This document shows, one piece after another, positions 21,490 to 33,400 of a DNA stretch of 64,000 nucleotides. Numbering within the stretch: the first letter of the stretch is position 1; each line of letters opens with the position of its first letter. A program made the translations under genes and the position numbers. The notes under the pieces are model-generated. The model searched no databases and was not told where the DNA came from. It saw only the letters and a list, made by a program, of their open reading frames with translations. Source of the stretch: Hydractinia symbiolongicarpus (taxonomy: Eukaryota > Cnidaria > Hydrozoa > Anthoathecata > Hydractiniidae); assembly GCF_029227915.1 (NCBI RefSeq), contig NC_079885.1, positions 12,659,001-12,723,000 of the forward strand, given 5' to 3'.

Positions 21490-24400
21490 ATGGCAAAGAA
21501 GTATTCATACTTTGAATTTCTTTTTGATCAGTCTGGAGCAGCATTAAGGGCATATCTAAACGACCCAAACAAAGGTAAATATTTGTTTATTCACATTTAT
21601 AAATACAAAAAGATGACTTCATCAGCATCAGGTTTTTTATTGTGCGATTAATCACACACCTGAATGGATTTAGGAGTGTGCAAGGCGTGCGCGTGCGATC
21701 GCACGCCTCTCCCGAAAAAGAGACTGATATTTAAAGGGTTATTAAGACTAACAAAGCTTCAAAAAATAATATTTTCAAAATTGCCGCCGCTTCACTCTCT
21801 CGCATCGGCAAATTATTGCCACAGAATTGCCGCTGCAAACGACTATGTCGTCGGCAATTTATTGCAGACGGATTTTTGGGCTAATTTTGAGTGCTGGGAA
21901 ATACAAGCAACAGGTATCACGGTGGAGAGATATCTAAAAACAAACACCCATTCTACAGCATGTACAAAGTGGGATTACCAAGAGAAAACCCTATCATGAT
22001 CGATCTGGTGATAAACAACCACGGTATCCAGATGGAGTTAGACACTGGAGCATCAGTTTCAGTAATGAGCAGAAGCGTCCTGGAAACAACATTGGGGAAG
22101 AAAATTGAAATCCAACCGGCCAAGGCCACATTGCGTACATATACTGGGGAAGTTATTAAACCAGTGTCGGTAAACTACAAAAGACAAAAGAAAGTACTCC
22201 CCATCGTAGTCACACTGAATGATGGCCCAACCCTCATGGGAAGAAATTGACTGCACAACATTGTTCTGGATTGGCAATGGTTGTTCGACACTAAAAAAGT
22301 ACACACAATGAACACTGACGGAAACCTAGATTCATTGTTATCAGAATTCGAGGAGGTATTCAAGCCCGAACATTGAAGGACACCCTTGTGCATATTCCAG
22401 TTTCCCCAGAGACGAAGCCCATTTTTTTCAGAGCTCACACCGTTCCTTATGCTCTCAAAGATAAAGTAGAACAGGAACTAGACAGGCTTGTCAAAAATGT
22501 GGTTTATCAACATGTCGCATATTCAAAGTGGGCTGCACTCATCGTTCTGGTTCCAAAGGACGACGGGACAGTAAGAATTTGTGGAGACTACAAATTGACA
22601 GTCAACCAGGCTGCTGACCTTGACAGCTATCCTGTGCCAAAACTGAAGATCTACTGGCTACATTAAAAACTGTTTTGCAAGCTAGACCTCAGTCATGAAT
22701 ATCAACAATTGAAGCTGGACAAAGGGTCAAGGGAATACTTGACCATAAATACGAATAAGGGATTATATCAACCGACCAGATTGCAGTATGGCATACACTC
22801 GGCGTCAGGCATGTTCCAAACGGAGATGGAGAAGAGATTAGGACACATACTGCGCCTTACGGTTAGAGTAGACAGTATCTTGATTGCAGGAACAAGTCAA
22901 TCGAATCTAAGAGACACACTTACAGTAATCAAAAATTGCAGACTAAGATTAAAGAAAGAAAAATGATCAACAGTAGAGGTGTCGCTCTGGTCAAGTCACA
23001 ATTAGATGCGATTCTAAAATTACATTGTCACCGAATTGAAATCCTTCCTGGGTATGTTAAATTACTATCACTGACACCTACCGAATTTGGCTGAATTGCT
23101 TGAACCATTGCATCAGCTGTTGTGAAAGGGGTCAACGTGGAAATAGAACAGCGAGCAAACCGCAAAAGAACTACTGTGCTCTTCCGGTTTGCTCGTATAT
23201 TATGATCCAGAGAAACCATTGCTGCTTTCTTGTGATGCTTCGCCCTATGGAGTGGGTGCAGTGCTCTCCCATGGATTGTCAGGAGGTCCTGAAAGGCCCA
23301 GAGCATATGCTTCCCGAACACTATCTTCTGCTGAATGCAACTACTCTCAACTGGAGAAAGAAGGTTTGGCAGTAGTTTTTGCGGCCCGGAAATTTCATCA
23401 ATACTTATATGGCGCAAGTTTACCATCTTCACGGATCACAAACCACTGTTGGGTTTATTCGACGCTGATAAAGCTGTTCCCAGCCTTGCAGCTTCTAGAA
23501 TTCAGAGGTGGACTTTACTATTGTTGGGATATAATTGTGAATTGAGATATCGCTGCGGAGAGTAAAATGCAAACGCGGATTGCATGAGTTGTGTTCCCCT
23601 GCATTCAAAAAAATCCTCAAGTGATGCTCACCGAACTTGTACATTCTCCTGTTACAGCACATTAAGTGCAGAAAAACACCAGAAGAGATCCTGTGCTTGA
23701 AAGGGTGCTTGACATTGTATGCAATGGATGGCCAGAACACATGACGCCCCTGAATCAGTGGAAACCCTACAAAATTTGTCAGAACAAACTGTCAGTCGAG
23801 GATGGATGTGTGTTGTGGGGCAACTAAGTAGTAGTGCCAGCAGCTCTGCAATCCAACATTTTGGAAGAATTGCACGTTGCGCATCCAGGGATCTGTCGAA
23901 TGAAGGCGTTGACCTTTAGCTACATCTGGTGGCCCATCATGGATCGGGATATCGAGGAAAGGGTTAAAGGATGTCAACCTTGCCAAGAACACCAAAACAT
24001 GCCGCAAAAAGCACCGTTACACCCTTGGGATAACGTCACCCAACCATGGATGAGGCTTTATATAGACTTTGCTGGATCTTTTCTGGGAAAGGTATTTCTG
24101 GTTCTAGTTGACACATTTTCCAAATGGATCGAGGCCTATCCATTGAGCCCCAACAACTACAGGCCAAAGGCAACAATCGAATGTCTGAGGATCGTCTTCG
24201 CTAGCCATGGTCTACCCCAGATGTGTGTAACTGACAACGGCCCGAGCTTTACAAGCAGTGAGTTTGACATATTCATGAAGAACAATGGCATTCGGCATGT
24301 CACAAGCGCTCCATACCATCCGTCAACAAATGGTTGTTTAGAACGAACAGTTCAATCCTTCAAAAGTGCAATGAAGAAGATGAGTAGTTCTCCATCTGTT

Positions 24401-27400
24401 GATTCCATACAAGTACAGAACAACGCCACAAACAACAACCGAGATGTCTCTAGGGGAACTTTTGTGAACCGAAAGTCAACTACAAAGTTGAGTCTCATCA
24501 AACCAAATCTCCAGAGGCAATTGAGTGCAAAACAAGGAAATATTCTCACTGGAAATACTCCCTCTCTGTCTTTTTCAGTCGCAGATAAGGTGTGGATGAG
24601 GAATTATAACCGTACAGATTCGAAATGGTGACCAGGAGAAATCGAAGCAAAATCAGGACCCCTCTCCTACAACATACATGCAGGCGGTAAAATACACCAA
24701 CGACACATTGATCAAATCAGAAATAGGAGAGATAGCGGCGAGAATATCTTAGGTACTGTGCCAACGCCACAACCAGAAACACAACCCGAGCAGAACCCAA
24801 ACAAGTGCATTACGCGATGAAATAGTACCACCACAACAACCGTCCAGACAACCGGAAGTCCTTGAAACTCATGCTGCGGCGCCCTGCACACCAGAAGTTG
24901 AAGCTATGCCTGGGGATTTCGAGACACCAAAAGGAGTCAGGCGGAAACCTGCACACCTAGAGGATTATTACTGCTCGACCTAAAAGAACTTAGAGGGGAG
25001 AAATGTTATATACTTGGACATTGAAACGGACTTTCTTGGTTGCGGTAAAGTTGTTTTGTTTTGTTCTTTTGAGAAATGTTATTTAGTTGAATAAGATGGT
25101 GTCTCTGTGACTACTATTTGTTGTCAGTTCTTTCTTGTTGGTTCGAAATACTACAGGATTCAATTATTTTCCAATCTGCAAGTAAGACTAGACTTAAAAA
25201 TAATTATGTTTGCCGTTGCCCAAGTGAAGTCGGTCTGGATTTTATTTTATTTTTATGTATCAAAAATATTTAATTTTCCCAATATTTCAAAGAAATGTAC
25301 CAAAACACAAATTTTATGAAGTCAACAATAAAAAATGGTAGATATTAATAGGAAGAACGTAAGGTATAGAGAACAAAGACGAACCCCTTTCTTTAAGCTG
25401 ACACTCCTATGCTCATCTTCTGAATTACACTGTTAGGCTTAAACAAAAGACCATTTGGAACCATTTGAATAGCTAATTTGCAGGCACATAATGTGTTTGA
25501 AACCTTGCGCAAGTCTGCGAGTCTGAGTCACGCTGAGACTTGCATAAGTAATGGTGACTCACGCTAAAATGTGATTTGTTTACGAATATCAATTCAAATA
25601 TCAAGTCGAAATCCACAATGATCCCGAAAAACCTAGGGTATTCATTCAAGAACACCCCTATACCAAGATCAACTGATTATTTTAAATGTTTAATCAAAAA
25701 GCTCGAAAGTTTCATCAAACGAACACGTTGGAAGGCTTACTTTTTTTATCAAAACGGAAGCGAGTAAAGCCAGTAAAAACTTTGGATTTAAACCGAATGC
25801 TTCTCCTCCTGTAAACGTCAATCTTTCTGAATTTCTGACCTTTACGAAATGGTACGCAACATACAGTTTTTCCACATAAAAAATGAATTCCAAGAGAAAT
25901 TAATAAACAACATCACCGAAATCAACTCATCAAATAACCTCTTTGTGTTCGCCGACAAAACTAACAACATCTACGAACTGTCCACAGAGGAATACGAAAA
26001 ACATCTTACTGAAAATATCACAAAAAGTTACCAAAAATGTGACACTTCAGTTAAACAAAAAATCAATAAAGAAGCTCAAAAAGTCGCAAAAAAAACTAAA
26101 CCTTGAGTCGAAAATGGAAGGTTACGTCATCAAAATTCGTACATTACCATCAAAGAGCACAAAAAAAAATTTCCTCACAATGTAAAATGTAGACTCATTA
26201 ACCCAGCAAAGTCGAAAATTGGTGTAATAAGCAAGAAATATCAAGAAGAAATAGTAAAATCAGTTCCTTCGGTTACACGTGTCAATTAGTGGCGAAACAC
26301 GTCAACCGTCATATTGACACTTCTGACATCATAAGAAGAGATAGAAGAAAAATAACTTCATCACGATCATTATTAGATAAGGAACTTAGAAGGAATGACC
26401 TCTCTAAAGATGAGCTTTCTACTATCAAAAAAGAAATGAGTCAGTGCAAATCAAGAGTTTGTGAAATACTGAAAACCCGATGACAGGTGAAGTACCAATG
26501 TGAAGGTATAATTGTTACTGAGAATAATTTTCCTATCTTTAATGAGTGTAATTCTTTTATTAATAAAAATCCACATTGTTAACATGTATTTATTGTCATA
26601 TAGAACAAAGAGTAAGACAATATCACTGACCCCGTAAATATAGCTAAGAAGGTGTTGGGTTATACAAGAAAGATTGCATATGAGTATTGGATGAAAGTAT
26701 TATTGAGCAAGGAAGAATATTATAAAGCAAGAGAAGCTGTTGGATTCCATTAAAAAGATTATAGACTATCAGAACAAAAGATTACTGAGGAAGAAGAAAG
26801 TCTTATAGAAGACAAAAGGTTAGTGGTTTTAATAATTATCAATGGTAGCAGAATTGGAACGGTCTATATTATGATCTCAACAAGTTACAAAAATCCACCT
26901 GTGTTAAAAAATGGGTCCAATTATATTGATTGGGAAAAGGAGTTAGAAGTGTGGCAAGCACTGACAGATTTAGCTGACGAGAAGAAAGCTTTAGCTGTAT
27001 TTGCTTCATTAGATGGTAAGGCTAAAAAGACTGCCTTACAACTTGACATTCGAGATTTAAAAACTGAAGATGGTATTACAAAACTTACGGACAAATTGGA
27101 CAAGATATTTCTTAAAGATGTAAACCATCGTGCATATGAAGCATATGAAAAATTTGAGCAATTTAAAAGGAAGAAGGACATGTCGTTACAGGATTATACC
27201 ATTGCGTTTGAAGACCTTTACTATAATTTGAAAAAGTATGATATTGATTTACCAGATGCTGTTACAGCTTATCGATATTTAAATAGTGCTAACCTTTCTA
27301 CGCAACAGAAAGAAATTGTTCGAGCAACAATTCCAGATTTAAAGTTTAACTTGATGGTTGATCAAGTTAAGAAGGTATTTAATGAATCTTCAAATTCAAA

Positions 27401-30400
27401 AGAAGATGACTATGTGCCGGTTCAAATTAATGAGGTTTCGGGTGATAGTACTTCCAACGAGACATTTTATGGTGCTTCACACAGCAAGGTTCCTCACTCA
27501 CGGTATGCGGACAGAGGGTGGAACAGACGAGGTCAGGAATATCATGGGCAACGAGAAACACAAGAGTATAGGTTAAAGGATTATCGTAGAAGCAGTGGAA
27601 ATCGAAGTGACAGAGAGGAGAATAGAAGATCGGGTGATCGTCCAAGATGTTACATCTGTCGAAGTATTTACCATATTGCTAGGGAGTGTCCAGATAAAGC
27701 TAAAGGTAAGAGTGATGAGATTAAACTTCAATTTTATCTGGAGGAAAGAATGGAAACTCTCGTTGGTGAGACATTTACCATGGCAGTATTGGATTCTGGT
27801 TACACTAAAACAGTTTGCGGGCAGAATTGGTTAAACTATTATGTAGAAAGTCTTTCAGACGAGGATGCTTCATCAATCAAAGAAGAGCCATCATCAACAG
27901 TATTTAAATGCGGAGATGGTAAAGAAATCAAAGCATCAAAACGTGTCACCATCGCTGCTTGGCTTAGTGGAAAATATGTTAGCATAACAACAGAAGTTAT
28001 AGACCAGGACTTACCATTACTATTTAGTAAGCAAGCAATGAAGAATGCAAAAGTTTTTATTGATTTTGAAAATGACAAGGTTGAAATTCTGGGACAAGAA
28101 CACCAGATCCAATTTAGTTCCACCGGACATTATTGTATTTCCATTAACAAAGAGGGTAGCGAAATTGAAAAGACTTCTGCTCAAGTATGTCTGATAATGA
28201 ATAATTTGGATGATACTCAAGAAAAAGTGGCCCTGAAATTGCATAAACAGTTTGCGCATCCATCAAAGGACAAGCTTCAGCAGCTTTTGAGAAATGCTGA
28301 TATAATTGACCCAGATCTTTTAAAAATGATTGCTGAAGTTTCAGATAGTTGTGATACATGCATCAAGTACAGAAGAAATCAACCAAGACCAATTGTTGGG
28401 TTACCACATGCAACATTATTTAATGAATGCGTTGGTATGGATTTGAAACAATGGTCGTATGGTGATAAAATTTGGTTGTTACATCTTGTTGATCACTTGA
28501 CCAGATTTAGTGCATACTGTGTTATTCAAAGTAAAAGGAAAGAAATTATCATTAACTCAATTTTTAAGATCTGGATTTCCATATTTGGGTCTGCTAAAAA
28601 GTTTATAGTGGATAATGGTGGGGAATTTGATAATGAGGATTACCGTAGCATGTGAGAGCCCATGGAGTAATGGACTTGTTGAGCGACATAATTCCACACT
28701 TGGCAATACAGTCTGTAAAATGATGGACAAGCCTAATTATTCATTAGAAACAGCTGTGGCTTGGGCTGTTGCTGCTAAGAATTCCTTAAAAACGTACATG
28801 GCTTTTCACCGAACCAACTAGTGTTTGGCAGCAATCCCAATTTTCCAGCTATAGAAATGAATGATCCACCCGCTCTAGAAGGAAGGACAAGTAGTCAAGT
28901 AGTTGCTGATAACTTGAACGCATTGCATGCTTTATAAAATCTGAATCCTCTGAAAAGCTCAGAAGAACCTTGAAACATAATGTAAGACCTTCAACAGGTG
29001 TGAAGTATGTAACAGGAGATAAAGTATATTATAAACGGAGATCTGATGATACTTGGAAAGGTTCTGCTACTGTGATAGGACAAGAAAGTCAGCAAGTTCT
29101 AGTGAAGCATGGATCAACATATGTTAGAATGCATCCATGCAGACTACGATTAAAAGAAGAAAAGTTTGAAGCACATGTAGAAGTGGAAATTGACCATGAA
29201 GACAAACAGGAAACTGGAAAGGAAATATTGGAAGATGAGGAATTAAGTAGTGAAGCATCAATTACTAACAGCGATGTTAATAATGATGCAGGTATGGATA
29301 CTTCATTTGAGAATAACAATTTATTGAAGACAAATGTGAAAGCAAAGAATATTATGCCAAACATTAAAGATAAAGTGAAATACAAAACAGAAGTTGGTTG
29401 GAAAACAGGAACTGTGCACTCAAGAGCTGGGAAAGCAAGTGGAAAGTATAGGAATTGGTTGAATATTGTTGATGAAGTTGGGAATGTTGAGAATTTAGAC
29501 TGGACAAAGGTTGAAGAGTGGGATTTTGCTGAAAAGGTATCACAAGAGGCTTTGACATGCTTGAATAAAGCCAATGAAAATGAGATTAAGTCTGCCAAGG
29601 AGCCAAGGAGAAGGAATTGATGAAGTGGAAGATAAAAAGCGAAGTTGCATTAGCACCAGATGGATTCTGACAGAGAAGAATGTTGAAGGACAAAGAATTG
29701 TGAAAGCTAGATTAGTGGCACGAGGTTTTGAGGAGTTTGAAAAACCAATTCAGACAGACTCTCCAACTTGCACAAAGGAATCATTACGTTTAATTTTGTC
29801 AATTTTAGCTTGTAAGGAATGGGACTGTAACTCTATTGACATAAAAGCTGCCTTTTTGCAAGGAAAACCCATTGAAAGAGATATATACCTTAAACCACCT
29901 AATGAGTTCCAGAAAGATGGATATGTCTGGAAATTGAATAACACAGTCTATGGCCTTGCAGATGCATCTAGAACATTCAGAGTAAAGGGGAACTGTTAAA
30001 GCTTGGAATTGCAGTAAGTAAATTTGATGCAGGATTGTTCTACTATCGAAAAGATGGGCGTCTACATGGAATTATGACAACCCATGTAGATGATTTTTGT
30101 TGGGGTGATACCAAACGTTTTTTAAACAATGTGATATTGCCATTGCATCAGACCTTTAAAATTGGGACAGTGCACAACACAGCATTTCATTATTTGGGAT
30201 TAGATTTAATGAAAAGAAAAGATAGCATTATTGTATCACAAGATTCATATTTGCAGAAGATTACAGTACTCCCCATTGATAAACACAAAGATAAAGATGA
30301 ATTGTTGAATACGAAACAAAAACATGATTTGAGAGTATTGATTGGACAATTAAATTGGTTGGCTACACAGACACATCCAGACATTCTTTTTGATTGCTGT

Positions 30401-33400
30401 GAACTAATGGGTAACATCAAAAATGCCACTGTTTCAGATATGCGAAGAGCCAACAAAGTGTTACAAAGAGCTAAGTGTGAACCTGTGGAATTGAAATTCA
30501 AGGCAGTTGGAAACATAGAGGAAGCTAAACTTTTAGTATTTCATGATGCATCATTTGCTAATCTAAAGGGAGAAGGGTCTCAAAGTGGATTCTTAATTTT
30601 CTTAGCGAATCAACTAAATCAATCACTATCCCTCATTTCGTGGCAGTCAAGAAAATTGAAAAGAGTAGTGAATAGTACCCTTTCTGCAGAGACCATGCAA
30701 TTGATCGATGCTGCTGGCAAAGGATATTGGATTCGATGTTTATTCTAAGAAATTTTCAATATTGCACCATCAATTCAATGTTTAACAGATAGTAAAACAC
30801 TATACGATGCTGTACATTCCACAAAAAAAGTTTTGGACAATCGCTTAAGAGTAGATTTGGCTATTTTAAAAGAAATGATTCAAAATAAAGAAGTGAATCA
30901 AATAACATGGGTTTCAAAAGAACAGCAAATCGGTGATTGTCTTACCAAACGAGGAGCTAGTTGCAAGAATCTTCTTTTTACGTTGGCAACTGGTGTACTC
31001 AAACAAGAAAAAGAAAAATAGAGGAGATCTGAGGAGAGATGTGTATATAGTTTAAACATTTTTGTTATATTCATTTTATGGTAATAAGTAGGTTTCATTA
31101 TTGTTTGTTTACCAGCTATTTTAGTGGTTAAGAACAGAGCAGTTTTAAGAAGTAAAGGAGTAAAAAGAAGATTTTACACAAATTTATTATTCTTCACAGA
31201 TCCACCAGTTTGGGAACTTTGCAAACAATTCATTGAGAAAAGTTTGGCGATTGCAACTTCTGCATCCCTTTCTCAGGTAACATATTTTTCATTCTTAACT
31301 TGAAATACTGTGTTATTTTGTTTTAAAATTAATTTGATTTGACACGTACAATCAATCACTCTGAGCCACAGGTCAGGAATAAAGCTCATGTCTCTTCATC
31401 ATTATTTTAAAACCTAACAGTTACTCAGTTTTTTAGGACACACATCAGATCTAAGGCACAGATCAGGCCTCACTAGGAATCGCATGTGATAGCACGCGCA
31501 CATGCCCACACACACTTTTTTTTGTGGTATATCAGAAGAAAAACCTTTGCTTAAATTTAAATATTCAAGATAGGTGCGTAATGCAATCCTCAAAATAGTG
31601 CTCGACTATAATAACAAACCACAGGAGCCATATCAGGAATAATAATAAATAAAACTGAACTTCTATGCAGTACTCAGAGTTTCATGTATTTATAGCAATC
31701 TTCAGCTGTATAATAAATTTGGCTGATCTAAATTCTACATATATATAAAAATAAAATATAATTGATTGCGAATCGAGGCAATAAAGCGTGTCATAAAATC
31801 AGTTATTTACAATAAAAGAGGTATTGATGTTTTTGGGCTCATTTATTGATACTAGGGTGCTACAGAGACAGAACTAAAAGTTTATGAAGCTCAAAGAATA
31901 TGGCAGCCATTATGCTTAGCAATGACATTACTATCTCATTTGAAATGGGACTTAGATGTTATTCAAAAAAAGTAAGTTGAAGTAAAATGAATATCGTTGT
32001 ATAAATATATCATATTTGTATTAGCAAAATATTGAATCACATGAAATTGAACATCTGAATGACCACTCTGGCAATTTCTTTTTATATTAACAAAAACAAA
32101 CACAAAGAATCAACCAGTATAACACCCTTATATCCTCTTTCTGTAAACTAAACATACATTTTTTTGAAAACAGGATTCTTTTAATTAAAAACACTATTGT
32201 ATTGGTACATTTTTTGTATTATAAACCTGTCTAGTCTTTTTAAGGAAAAAACAATAAGCCTTGTGTAATTTATATATTAATTTTATTTATTTATTTTATT
32301 TATTTATTTGTAAAATATTTACACAGGATTTCATTTCAGTTGAGAGAAATGCTTTTCAAATGGGTCCTGTACTGCAAAAAGTTCTGAATTTGTAGTAATT
32401 ATATAGTGCAGAGTACAATTCCAGGGTGCACCAAATAGAAACATCTACCCCCATCTACAGTCCATACTACTCTTATGTTGCACAAAAGGTCATTTTAGTA
32501 TATTACTCTAACCTTTCAACCTCCTTTCACTTTGTACAACATGACAGATAGATATAAAGTGCAAAATATTGAATTTGAATTTCTGCTAAGCATTTAATAT
32601 TTGCATCAATGTATACGGTAAACAATATGTTTGACAATAAACAATATTTTAAGAATAACATTTCCCATTAAAAAATACTTACTCAAACATCATCAAATGC
32701 CCTTGCTCTAGAAAAAGCAACATACAACTGGCTATGAGAAAAATATGGCCTGTGCAACAATATACCAACTCACAATATTCCTGACAATAAACAAGGCACA
32801 AGGTCAAACCTTTGAAAACAAAACAAAAGACTTACAAAAACGTCCAAAAAAAAGCAACCATTTTTCTCAGGCTCGTAGTGAAGCAAAACTAGGATGGAGA
32901 GAATTCATTTGAAGTCCGTGGGACAATTGTTAGGCCACTTATTTTTAAAAAAGGACATAAATACATTAGCTAAAGTAGACCCGAGTCCATGGCTACACCA
33001 TCTACTTGCCTGTAATAGAGGCCATCTTTAATGAAGCATGAGCATAATCAAAATGGGGGACAGAAAATCTGGTTGGAATTGCAGGCAATATAGGATAACA
33101 AGAACAGGCTGAAGAAAAACACAGTGTTTGCAGATACACAAAAATGCTTTAATAATTTGTGGCTTGAAGATGTCTATGGATATTTAGTGGAGAATAGGAT
33201 GAGAGAGAGAAAGAGAGAGAGAGGCTATTTTAATATACCAGATAAATGAAAGAATAAAAATAAGGTTGATAACACCATATGGAGAAAGTGAAGAGGTAAT
33301 AGCAGAGAGGGTAGTAAAAAAGGATACTGTGTATGGACTGCAACTGTGTTGTTTCAGCACTGAAAAAAGTGAATAAGGTTAAAGAACAAAACCGAATATG

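Larger units (their letters stand above)
21890..25155 (+). mobile_element. Decayed Gypsy/Ty3-type LTR retrotransposon (5' end missing)
   Basis: In INTS8 intron 1, sense orientation. The order is protease, reverse transcriptase, RNase H, integrase, then a purine tract (AGAGGGGAGAAA before 25004) and a 3' LTR: the Ty3/Gypsy order. No gag, primer site or 5' LTR was found upstream, and the frame is broken at several places. It is a dead, 5'-truncated copy. Confidence 0.85.
26823..31198 (+). mobile_element. Decayed Copia/Ty1-type LTR retrotransposon
   Basis: Sense orientation in INTS8 intron 1. The order is gag with CCHC knuckle, protease, integrase, reverse transcriptase, RNase H: integrase before RT is the Copia order. 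A purine tract (GAGGAGATCTGAGGAGAGA) precedes a 3' LTR. No matching 5' LTR was found. Several frame breaks make it inactive. Its 3' LTR seems to end at or next to the INTS8 exon 2 acceptor. Confidence 0.88.

Noticed and set aside
26577-26822. 5' LTR of the Copia element
   Set aside because: No sequence resembling the 3' LTR start TGTGTATATAG or its body could be found; only a 9-base TTAGTGGTT is shared.
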